Positions 1 through 5,297 of a stretch of DNA of 5,297 nt are shown here, piece after piece. Each line of letters opens with the position of its first letter. Position 1 is the stretch's first letter. A program made the position numbers and the translations under genes. The stretch comes from a bacterium (GTDB taxonomy: Bacteria; Latescibacterota; UBA2968; GCA-2709665), in NCBI GenBank assembly GCA_027619145.1, contig JAQCGA010000331.1, positions 1-5,297 of the forward strand, in the 5' to 3' direction. The notes under the pieces were generated by a model. It was not told the DNA's origin, did no database searches, and saw only the letters and a program-made list of their open reading frames with translations.

Positions 1-49
1 CAGTCCCAGAAGAAACGGACACGTTCCGAAGAAAGAAATATCATCCCGT

Positions 50-68
50 ATATGTATTAATAACATAT
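50..68. repeat. AT-rich inverted repeat in the leader of the XRE/cyclase gene
   Basis: Arms ATATGT (50-55) and ACATAT (63-68) are perfect reverse complements around a 7-nt AT-rich centre. The repeat lies about 135 bp upstream of the regulator start, in DNA with no convincing gene. It could be a protein-binding site or part of an upstream promoter region, but short AT-rich dyads arise by chance. The rest of 1-117 shows nothing else I can support. Confidence 0.25.
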
Positions 69-117
69 GCTTATCGCTATGTAAACCAGGACGTCATCAG
101 ACTCAACATTCCCGTCA

Positions 118-146
118 TTGAACTTTTGGGTGGCCCGGGTTATTTT
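118..146 (+). promoter_or_regulatory. Candidate sigma70-type promoter for the XRE/cyclase gene
   Basis: TTGAAC (118-123) and TATTTT (141-146) are separated by exactly 17 bp, and each matches 4 of 6 consensus bases. Transcription would begin near 153, leaving a leader of about 50 nt before the ATG at 205. The spacing and position are right, but the hexamers are only moderate matches and the bacterium's own promoter consensus is unknown. Confidence 0.35.
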
Positions 147-176
147 TTTGGATGCTACAGAGTATACCCGCCCGGG
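133..176. promoter_or_regulatory. Repeated GCCCGGG motif flanking the candidate promoter start
   Basis: GCCCGGG occurs at 133-139 and again at 170-176, 37 bp apart. Each copy contains the palindrome CCCGGG. The first lies in the spacer of the candidate promoter and the second just after the predicted transcription start, with another small palindrome (GTATAC, 162-167) between them. This is where an autoregulatory XRE repressor would be expected to bind, but the role is inferred from position only. Confidence 0.25.
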
Positions 177-191
177 CACCATCCGTTTTCT

Positions 192-198
192 GGAGGAG
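192..198 (+). promoter_or_regulatory. Shine-Dalgarno site that fixes the regulator start at 205
   Basis: GGAGGAG lies 6 nt before the ATG at 205. It favours this start over the in-frame TTG at 118, which has no comparable site and would add 29 residues that do not belong to the helix-turn-helix domain. Confidence 0.8.
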
Positions 199-204
199 CC
201 AGGC

Positions 205-963
205 ATGTTGCTCGGCGAACTTGGAAACCGAATCCGCTCCCAGCGCGAGCGACTGGGGTTGAAACAGCAAGACATCGCCAGCGCGTTGCAAATTAGCCCT
301 CAGGCTGTTTCGAAATGGGAACGCGGCGAAAATGGGCCAGACCTGGCCATTCTAGGAGCACTCGCCCGCCTGCTGGGTGTTTCTACAGACTGGCTGCTGG
401 ATACCCACAGCACGGGACGGGATGTATTCAACGCCACCGTCTTTGCATCCAGCGTCTCCGGAGCCTACGAAAAATCCTTGCGCATAGCGGCCAAGAATTT
501 TGCCACCTGGGCCAATGGATTTTTCCTCCAGCTCACCGAAGCTGTTCTGCGGCACGACGGAATCCCCATCAAATACATGGGCGATCAATTCCTCTGCTTT
601 TTTTCTGGCGTGGATCACAGGCGCCGTGCAATGCGCGCAGCACTTCTGGCCAAACAAATTTCTTCCGAACAACTCGTAATTGGCCTGAGCAGCGGCGAGA
701 TTTATCTGGGCACAATGGGCCACCCAGACTACGCTCGGCCAGATATTATGGGGGAGGTGGTCAACCTCGCTTTTTTGACCCTGGGATGGGCCGAAACCGG
801 CGCACCCAGTGGCATAGGAATTACGGCCGCCGTAGCAGAAGGCGAAACCCCGGACCGCCTTGGCGTCACCCATCGGGTCGATTTTAAAAAAATCAAAAAC
901 GCAGTGGAAGTTTTTGAGCTTCGCTGCGATGTTCCGGAAATTCCGGAACACAATACAACCTGA
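205..963 (+). CDS. XRE-family helix-turn-helix regulator fused to a degenerate class III nucleotide-cyclase-like domain
   Basis: This 252-residue protein is probably a cytoplasmic transcription regulator. Residues 5-65 form a typical XRE/Cro helix-turn-helix (LKQQDIASAL, then SPQAVSKWERGE as the recognition region, then the ARLLGVSTDWLL ending). Residues 76-240 resemble a class III adenylate/guanylate cyclase: KYMGDQF (123-129), IGLSSGEIYLGTMG (159-172), DIMGEVVN (180-187) and a closing FKKIKNAVEVFEL segment. K123 and D180 sit where active adenylate cyclases read adenine, and metal-ligand D127 and N187 are kept. The first metal Asp appears replaced by Ser (S83 in ASSVSG), and the transition-state Arg four residues after the Asn is L191. 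Catalysis is therefore doubtful and ligand sensing more likely. No transmembrane segment or signal peptide is visible. The ATG at 205 is chosen for its strong Shine-Dalgarno. The gene ends 48 bp before ahcY with no terminator between. The domain calls are firm; the ligand and target genes are inferred. Confidence 0.85.
   Translation: MLLGELGNRIRSQRERLGLKQQDIASALQISPQAVSKWERGENGPDLAILGALARLLGVSTDWLLDTHSTGRDVFNATVFASSVSGAYEKSLRIAAKNFATWANGFFLQLTEAVLRHDGIPIKYMGDQFLCFFSGVDHRRRAMRAALLAKQISSEQLVIGLSSGEIYLGTMGHPDYARPDIMGEVVNLAFLTLGWAETGAPSGIGITAAVAEGETPDRLGVTHRVDFKKIKNAVEVFELRCDVPEIPEHNTT
930..950. promoter_or_regulatory. Perfect 21-bp palindrome upstream of ahcY (operator candidate)
   Basis: The left arm TGTTCCGGAA (930-939) and right arm TTCCGGAACA (941-950) are exact reverse complements around a single A at 940. 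The site also contains two copies of the 8-bp palindrome TTCCGGAA spaced 9 bp apart. It overlaps the regulator's codons for the VPEIPEH segment and ends 61 bp before the ahcY ATG. Symmetric sites of this length suit dimeric helix-turn-helix regulators. No T-run follows, so it is not an intrinsic terminator. Part of the symmetry could come from the repeated Pro-Glu codons, so function is not proven. Confidence 0.45.
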
Positions 964-1011
964 ATACCTTAAGTACAGCCAACTCAGGAAAAATAACCGA
1001 AAGGAAATCCT

Positions 1012-2454
1012 ATGGCACAGAGTGTAACCCCGCAAATTCAACTTCCCGACTATTCGGATCTGTCACATAAAATAGCCGACCCATCCCAGGCAGATTTCGG
1101 CCGTAAAGAAATCACCATTGCCGAGCAAGAAATGCCTGGGCTGATGGTTACCCGAAAAAAATACGGGGCCAACCAGCCGCTCAAAGACGTCCGCATCACC
1201 GGCAGTTTACACATGACCATCCAAACCGCCGTTCTCATTGAAACGCTGAAAGACCTGGGCGCAGACGTACGCTGGGCCTCATGCAATATTTTCTCTACCC
1301 AGGACCATGCAGCAGCAGCCATTGCAGCCACGGGCACCCCGGTCTATGCATGGAAAGGTGAAAGCCTGGAAGAATACTGGGAATGCACCCTGCAAGCGCT
1401 CAATTTCCCGGATGGCAATGGACCGGAACTCATCGTAGATGACGGTGGAGATGCCACCCTGCTCATCCACCGGGGCTACCAGGCCGAAGACAATCCAGCG
1501 ATCCTGGAGGAACCCACCCAAAACCGCGAACTGTCCATCATCAACGCCGTCCTGCAGCGCCAGTTCGAACGCAACCCCCGCCACTGGCATGAAGTTGCGA
1601 AAAACCTCAAAGGCGTCTCCGAAGAGACCACCACCGGCGTGCACCGACTCTACCAGATGCTCAAAAACGGCACGCTGCTCTTCCCCGCCATCAACGTCAA
1701 CGACTCCGTCACCAAATCCAAATTCGACAACCTCTACGGTTGCCGCGAATCCCTGGCCGACGGCATCAAGCGCGCCACAGACGTCATGATAGCCGGAAAG
1801 GTTGTATGCGTCTGCGGGTATGGCGATGTGGGCAAAGGATGCGCCCAATCCATGCGCGGCTTCGGCGCACGTGTCCTGGTCACAGAAGTTGACCCCATTT
1901 GTGCCTTGCAGGCCGCAATGGAAGGCTTCGAAGTTACCACCATCGAAGAAGCCGTCACAGAAGCCAACATCTTTGTAACCACAACCGGCAACCTGGACGT
2001 CGTTCGCATCGAGCATATGGAAAACATGCTCGACCAGGCCATTGTGTGTAACATTGGCCACTTCGACAACGAAATCCAGATGGACAAACTGGAGACCTTT
2101 TCAGGCATCCAGAAAGAAACCATCAAACCGCAGGTGGACAAATACACCTTCCCGCACGGCCGTGCCATCTTCATTCTGGCCGAGGGCCGGCTGGTGAACC
2201 TGGGGTGCGCTACCGGACACCCCTCCTTCGTCATGTCTAACTCCTTCACCAACCAGGTTCTGGCGCAAATAGACCTGTGGACCAACCCACGTGAAATTGG
2301 CGTCTACACGCTGCCCAAACACCTGGACGAAGAAGTGGCGCGGCTTCACCTGGCAAAGCTGGGGGTCAAACTCACCACGCTCACCGCAGAACAAGCCGAA
2401 TACATTGGTATTCCAGTAGAAGGCCCCTACAAACCGGACCACTACCGGTACTAA
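1012..2454 (+). CDS. ahcY: Adenosylhomocysteinase (S-adenosyl-L-homocysteine hydrolase)
   Basis: This cytoplasmic NAD-dependent enzyme reversibly splits S-adenosylhomocysteine, the product and inhibitor of SAM-dependent methyltransferases, into adenosine and L-homocysteine in the activated methyl cycle. The 480-residue protein is complete. The N-terminal substrate domain has [15 protein letters not shown] with H67 and T69, VDDGGD (142-147) and SEETTTG with E204/E205. K235, D239, N240 and C244 lie in the [11 protein letters not shown] block. The Rossmann NAD site is GYGDVGKG (269-276) with E292 after the second strand. H350 (IGHFDNE), N396 and H403 (GHPSF) follow. The C-terminal KPDHYRY supplies K474 and Y478, which reach the NAD of the neighbouring subunit in the tetramer. 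An insert of about 40 residues (roughly 157-195) marks the extended form common in bacteria and plants. AAGGAAA (1001-1007) is the ribosome site. It is likely co-transcribed with the preceding regulator or driven from a promoter near the palindrome. Confidence 0.98.
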   Translation: MAQSVTPQIQLPDYSDLSHKIADPSQADFGRKEITIAEQEMPGLMVTRKKYGANQPLKDVRITGSLHMTIQTAVLIETLKDLGADVRWASCNIFSTQDHAAAAIAATGTPVYAWKGESLEEYWECTLQALNFPDGNGPELIVDDGGDATLLIHRGYQAEDNPAILEEPTQNRELSIINAVLQRQFERNPRHWHEVAKNLKGVSEETTTGVHRLYQMLKNGTLLFPAINVNDSVTKSKFDNLYGCRESLADGIKRATDVMIAGKVVCVCGYGDVGKGCAQSMRGFGARVLVTEVDPICALQAAMEGFEVTTIEEAVTEANIFVTTTGNLDVVRIEHMENMLDQAIVCNIGHFDNEIQMDKLETFSGIQKETIKPQVDKYTFPHGRAIFILAEGRLVNLGCATGHPSFVMSNSFTNQVLAQIDLWTNPREIGVYTLPKHLDEEVARLHLAKLGVKLTTLTAEQAEYIGIPVEGPYKPDHYRY

Positions 2455-2470
2455 GAACCCCTAACAAAGA

Positions 2471-2514
2471 AAGAGGGCTTGCACAGGTTTTTGTGCAAGC
2501 CCTCTTCTTTTTTT
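2471..2514 (+). terminator. Strong intrinsic terminator after ahcY, probably bidirectional
   Basis: A perfect 14-bp stem (AAGAGGGCTTGCAC, 2471-2484, with its complement at 2493-2506) closes an 8-nt loop and is followed by C and seven T's (2508-2514). It starts 16 bp after the ahcY stop. On the minus strand the same stem is followed by the T-rich TCTTTGTT, so it probably also stops transcripts arriving from the receiver gene, which ends at 2523. Confidence 0.92.
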
Positions 2515-2522
2515 CCCCACCT

Positions 2523-2876
2523 TCACGCCAACACCTTCCGAACCATCTGAATCAGTTTCGCCACTTCAAAAGGTTTTTCCAAAATTCGATTGATGCCCAA
2601 TTCTCGCAAATATTCGGTCCGCGCATCGGTCAAATGGGCGCTCAGCACAATCACAGGAACCTCAATATCGTCCTGCTGCAAAATCAAAATAAATTGGTCC
2701 CCTGGTGTAGGCATCACCAGATCTGTAATGACCAGATCCACCTGCCTAAAATCCACCTGTGCCAGCGCGGGTGCCGCATCCTCAAACACGAGAACCTCGT
2801 GGCCTTCCTTCTTCATTACCCGTTCAACCACAGTACGTACCGTAGCCTCATCGTCCATGACAACGATTCTTGCCAT
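2523..2876 (-). CDS. Stand-alone response-regulator receiver domain protein (CheY-like)
   Basis: The 117 residues form one receiver domain with no output domain. The acidic Mg-binding pair is D8/D9 in VVMDDE, the phospho-accepting aspartate is D52 in VITDLVMP, the switch Ser is S79 in VIVLSA, and the conserved lysine is K101 in ILEKPF. It should therefore be phosphorylatable by a histidine kinase and act through protein-protein contact, in the manner of CheY or Spo0F-like relay proteins. No kinase gene lies in the window. The ATG at 2876 is preceded by GAGGG (2884-2888 on the complement) at 7-nt spacing. It sits 46 bp downstream of the orphan beta-rich gene on the same strand, so it may be the last gene of that transcript, although a T-run in the gap could weaken read-through. 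The family is certain; the signalling partner is unknown. Confidence 0.95.
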   Translation of the reverse strand: MARIVVMDDEATVRTVVERVMKKEGHEVLVFEDAAPALAQVDFRQVDLVITDLVMPTPGDQFILILQQDDIEVPVIVLSAHLTDARTEYLRELGINRILEKPFEVAKLIQMVRKVLA

Positions 2877-2892
2877 TCAAAAGCCCTCGTAT

Positions 2893-2917
2893 AAAAAAAC
2901 GCCTCGAAACAGTGCGT
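2893..2917 (-). terminator. Possible weak terminator or attenuator before the receiver gene
   Basis: On the minus strand, ACGC and GCGT (2914-2917 and 2899-2902) can form a 4-bp stem around an 11-nt loop, directly followed by seven T's (2893-2899). The stem is too short for a confident terminator. It may only lower read-through, or the T-run may be part of a promoter for the receiver gene. Confidence 0.2.
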
Positions 2918-2922
2918 AATGA

Positions 2923-3816
2923 TCAGATCGTTGCGGCCTCTACAAATTTCCGGTACACCTCCAGCGGCCGGTCCAGGTCCCCTTCCAGCGGCACCACTGC
3001 CAACCGCATCCGCACAGTGCGCTCATCCCCCGGAACCATATCGTTCCCAAACAACGAGTAATCGAACGCGGCATAATCCGTCATTCGATCCGCTTCATCC
3101 TCCACATGGTACCGTGTGCTAATTGCATAACAATCTTCCGGCCGAGACATGAGCGCCATCGCCATCTGCTCTTCTGGGTCCGTCATCCATGCAAGCGGAT
3201 GCGCATGGTACCGCACCGGGCACATCTGCACCGTGGGCGCACCCCATTCGCTCCTGTTCCAGCGACCATCTACGCAGCGTCGGGCCGAATGTGGATCCCG
3301 CGCAAACACAATCACCGTCCCCCGGAACACATCGCTCACCATAGGCACCACCCGCTCCGGCTCCCCCTGAGGTCCACCATACCGGTTTCGCTGCAAGTAA
3401 AGGTGCGGGCAGAACACCTTATCGAAATAGTTAGACAGGAACAGTTCATATCCAGAATACGTCCCCGCGCATTTCAGCGTGACCGTCAAATCAACACAAT
3501 TCGGCTCCGGCACTTCGTACCGTGCCACAAGTTCCCCCAGGTGCGCTTCCGACGCCTCCCACCGAATCTCTACAGACGTTGCATCTGCATGTACCTTACG
3601 CTCCATCAACCGGGGTTGTCCCAGGCCCTGATGTACGGCAAACAAACGAAACAGGTTCAGTGCCGAATACTTCGGGTGAATCACCTGCCGTCCGGTCTGC
3701 TTGTCCGTAAGCGACCACACCCCATGATAGGCTCCATCTGGCTGAATACTCCCCGCCATCACCTCGGACTCAAAATCGTACATCCCGGTATCCGTATTCT
3801 GCTTCAACTCAACCAT
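2923..3816 (-). CDS. Hypothetical beta-rich protein, co-translated with the ceramidase-like hydrolase
   Basis: I do not recognise this 297-residue protein with confidence. It has no signal peptide or membrane segment. It is rich in alternating hydrophobic strands and aromatic residues: IQPDGAYHGVWSLTD near 24-38, VEIRWEAS (82-89), VDLTVTLKCAGTYSGYELFLSNYFDK (108-133, in two parts), GTVIVFARDP (166-175), and a VRMRLAVVPLEG strand near 268-279. This looks like a beta-sandwich, and a galactose-mutarotase-like or carbohydrate-associated fold is possible but unproven. A histidine-rich stretch, RYHAHPLAW (202-210), could form a ligand or metal site. Its ATG overlaps the end of the upstream hydrolase gene by 8 bp and has a near-ideal Shine-Dalgarno inside that gene, which implies coupled translation and a shared pathway. 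The name remains hypothetical; the gene itself is well supported. Confidence 0.85.
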   Translation of the reverse strand: MVELKQNTDTGMYDFESEVMAGSIQPDGAYHGVWSLTDKQTGRQVIHPKYSALNLFRLFAVHQGLGQPRLMERKVHADATSVEIRWEASEAHLGELVARYEVPEPNCVDLTVTLKCAGTYSGYELFLSNYFDKVFCPHLYLQRNRYGGPQGEPERVVPMVSDVFRGTVIVFARDPHSARRCVDGRWNRSEWGAPTVQMCPVRYHAHPLAWMTDPEEQMAMALMSRPEDCYAISTRYHVEDEADRMTDYAAFDYSLFGNDMVPGDERTVRMRLAVVPLEGDLDRPLEVYRKFVEAATI

Positions 3817-5242
3817 CGATAACCTCCTGCTTCACCTGTGTCGAAATCGCCTCAACCAACGTCTCCAGACACCCCGGCGCCAGACAAGAGGGCTCTTCCT
3901 GGTACAACCCTTTGCCGTACGCATCTTTCCGCAATAGATATGCCACCGGCATCGCACCCACCAGCGGAGATACCACCAGCGCAAAATTCGGAAACCGCTG
4001 CCGCAACTCCGTTTGCAACAAACTGTAGGGTTCTCCACCACACGTCACCCACACCGCATCGCCCATTCTGCGCACGGAAAACGGCATCGAATATGTTCCT
4101 CCTTGCGGCAACTGATCCAACCGCCCCAGCCAGCGCCGGGCACGCTCTGCCCGTGCACCCGCATCCCGAGCTACAACGGCATCCCCCGAAGCATCCGCCG
4201 TTTTCTCTGCGTCCAGCCACCGCGCCAGATCCGCCTCCACCTGCTCCCGGTCCAACCCTTTCCGCATCGGCAAATCTACCGTGTGAACACCTCCGCGAAA
4301 CAACCCGGTTTCGGTTTCTCGCTCCCCTCCAAACGGCGCGTGTCTCCACGCTCCAAGCGTAGCGCCAGATACCACTGGACCAGCATACTCAAAATCCGTA
4401 CCCGGGGGTCCCATGGCCATCAACGCAGAAAGCGCCGCAAACCCAAGCTGTTTCCCGTTCCGATCCGCCACCGCCAGATCGCCCACAAAACCATCTCGCG
4501 GCCCCAGGTCTCCACACGGCCCCAGCGCAAACGTGCACGGCGCACCCGTCTCCCGTTCTACCACCTCCCTCATTGCACCCACGTAATCTGAGCTTAACAA
4601 CGTATTCTCCCACGCCAGCGTCGTTGGGTGGCAGGCATAGTTCACAATCGTTGCAACGATCCCGCCTTCTGAATCCGTCACCCGTCCCACCAGCACGGTA
4701 TCGTCCGCAGCCGCATTCGGATTGAACCCGCAGACCATCCCCTCTCCATCCGGGCAATCCCGGTTCGCCGCCATATTGCACCGGCCCGCCCCATACGTCA
4801 CCGTAACCTCCCGCATCTCCTTCCGCGCCTGCCGGACCGCAATCGCCAGATTCTCCGCCACAGATACCAGGTACGGCTCAATCCGCTCGCCACCCGGCAA
4901 CGGAATCCGATCTGGCACATACCATCCGGAAGAATGCGTGTGCGAATAAGCCACGTCCACCTGCTCCGGCAACACCCCGGCCGCCTCTGCCAGTGCCAGA
5001 ACCAGTGCGTTGTGTTGCGGCACCACAAGACAAACCAGGTCCAGATTCGCCCTCACCCACAGATTACCATCACCATTCAAAGGTGCAAACACCAGCACAT
5101 CTGCAAATACCGGTCGGTGTACCCCGGTTGCCCGGTCGTGCCGGGCCGCGCCCCACATTCTGTGATAAATACCCACCGGCGGCGTAATATTTACACGTGC
5201 AAACCCAAAACGAACGCGCGACGTCTGGGACCGTACTTCCAT
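3809..5242 (-). CDS. Neutral/alkaline ceramidase-like hydrolase family protein, no signal peptide
   Basis: This 477-residue protein matches the N-terminal catalytic domain of the neutral/alkaline non-lysosomal ceramidase family, which uses zinc in an amidase reaction. Visible motifs in order: the opening FGFARVNITPPVG (12-24), SHTHSSG with H101 and H103 (100-106), NYACHPTT with H205 (201-208), SSDYVGAM (217-224), GPCGDLGPR (241-249), GGEPYSLLQTELR with E404 (402-414), and a closing VAYLLRKDAYGKGLYQEEPS block. H101 or H103, H205, E404 and a late Tyr are the likely zinc ligands by family analogy. In true ceramidases the GD motif is followed by a nucleophilic Ser (GDVSP type); here it reads GDLGP, so ceramide is an unlikely substrate. 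No signal peptide or C-terminal ceramidase immunoglobulin-like domain is visible, which suggests a cytoplasmic enzyme of unknown substrate. The ATG at 5242 is chosen because AGGGGA lies 6 nt upstream. The gene overlaps the next gene by 8 bp. Confidence 0.85.
   Translation of the reverse strand: MEVRSQTSRVRFGFARVNITPPVGIYHRMWGAARHDRATGVHRPVFADVLVFAPLNGDGNLWVRANLDLVCLVVPQHNALVLALAEAAGVLPEQVDVAYSHTHSSGWYVPDRIPLPGGERIEPYLVSVAENLAIAVRQARKEMREVTVTYGAGRCNMAANRDCPDGEGMVCGFNPNAAADDTVLVGRVTDSEGGIVATIVNYACHPTTLAWENTLLSSDYVGAMREVVERETGAPCTFALGPCGDLGPRDGFVGDLAVADRNGKQLGFAALSALMAMGPPGTDFEYAGPVVSGATLGAWRHAPFGGERETETGLFRGGVHTVDLPMRKGLDREQVEADLARWLDAEKTADASGDAVVARDAGARAERARRWLGRLDQLPQGGTYSMPFSVRRMGDAVWVTCGGEPYSLLQTELRQRFPNFALVVSPLVGAMPVAYLLRKDAYGKGLYQEEPSCLAPGCLETLVEAISTQVKQEVIDG
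3823..3828 (-). promoter_or_regulatory. Shine-Dalgarno of the orphan gene inside the upstream hydrolase gene
   Basis: AGGAGG on the minus strand lies 6 nt before the ATG at 3816 and within the last codons of the ceramidase-like gene. With the 8-bp gene overlap this supports translational coupling and confirms the start. Confidence 0.8.
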
Positions 5243-5297
5243 TAGGCTTCCCCTTTCCACTCTCTAAAAAAACGATTCAGGAAATCCGCTCAACTAC
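5243..5297 (-). other. Upstream edge of the hydrolase gene; no promoter seen
   Basis: This 55-bp stretch has a run of seven T's on the minus strand (5266-5272) and the Shine-Dalgarno at 5249-5254. One minus-strand frame is open from the window edge to a TGA at 5277-5279 and reads VVERIS, so it could be the tail of an upstream gene, but six codons are far too few to claim one. No convincing promoter hexamers were found. Confidence 0.2.
5249..5254 (-). promoter_or_regulatory. Shine-Dalgarno that fixes the hydrolase start at 5242
   Basis: AGGGGA on the minus strand is spaced 6 nt from the ATG at 5242. The alternative GTG at 5260 lies upstream of this site, lacks its own well-spaced site and would add only six non-conserved residues. 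Confidence 0.65.

Noticed and set aside
16..28. Short dyad CGGA/TCCG near the left edge
   Set aside because: Four-base arms are within chance expectation and no T-run follows; only the GTTCCG similarity to the later palindrome is worth remembering.
118..204. N-terminal extension of the regulator from a TTG start at 118
   Set aside because: There is no suitable ribosome site before the TTG, whereas the ATG at 205 has GGAGGAG 6 nt upstream and begins right at the helix-turn-helix domain. The extension would also cover the candidate promoter.
930..950. Intrinsic terminator between the regulator and ahcY
   Set aside because: The dyad can form a hairpin, but no T-run follows; the next bases are CAATACAACC.
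964..1011. SAH or SAM riboswitch in front of ahcY
   Set aside because: The gap is only 48 bp and contains no paired elements of the known riboswitch classes. The only strong symmetry nearby is the dyad inside the regulator gene, which lacks the riboswitch architecture.
352..1041. Long minus-strand open frame (229 codons) opposite the regulator
   Set aside because: It lies antisense to a clear domain-bearing gene, runs into the start of ahcY and has no recognisable domain. It is a by-product of codon composition.
1279..2061. Minus-strand open frame of 260 codons opposite ahcY
   Set aside because: ahcY on the plus strand is unmistakable over this whole range, and the antisense product has a low-complexity Gly/Val/Asp-rich composition.
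3106..3822. Plus-strand open frame of 238 codons opposite the orphan gene
   Set aside because: The product is rich in Arg, His and Pro with no domain. The minus-strand gene has a strong ribosome site and overlap-coupled placement.
5265..5293. Promoter for the hydrolase gene (TTGAGC with a 17-bp spacer to TTTTTA, minus strand)
   Set aside because: The -10 match is only 2 of 6 and is formed by the T-run, so it is not supportable.

Overview
This is a bacterial chromosomal window of moderate GC content with two convergent gene blocks that meet at a strong hairpin terminator near 2471-2514. I see no RNA gene, mobile element or CRISPR array. The lineage cannot be fixed from the sequence. The mix of genes (a helix-turn-helix/cyclase fusion, an extended bacterial-type S-adenosylhomocysteine hydrolase, a leaderless ceramidase-like hydrolase with an orphan partner, and a lone receiver protein) resembles large genomes of uncultured environmental bacteria, but that is only an impression.

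Left block, plus strand. A leader of about 200 bp carries an AT-rich inverted repeat, a candidate sigma70-type promoter and a repeated GCCCGGG motif. It leads into a 252-residue protein (205-963) that joins an XRE-type DNA-binding domain to a class III nucleotide-cyclase-like domain. The cyclase part keeps the adenine-recognition Lys/Asp pair but appears to have lost one metal-binding Asp and the transition-state Arg. It therefore looks like a nucleotide-sensing regulator and not an active cyclase. Its last codons contain a perfect 21-bp palindrome (930-950), about 60 bp before the start of ahcY (1012-2454). AhcY is a complete adenosylhomocysteinase that splits SAH into adenosine and homocysteine. 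A regulator with an adenine-binding fold placed next to the enzyme that releases adenosine, with an operator-like dyad between them, suggests a local control circuit. That circuit is inference.

Right block, minus strand, read from right to left. A 477-residue protein of the neutral/alkaline ceramidase-like hydrolase family (3809-5242) overlaps by 8 bp the start of an unrecognised 297-residue beta-rich protein (2923-3816), so these two are almost certainly translated together. After 46 bp comes a 117-residue stand-alone response-regulator receiver (2523-2876) with all phosphorylation residues but no output domain. The central hairpin probably terminates transcription from both sides.
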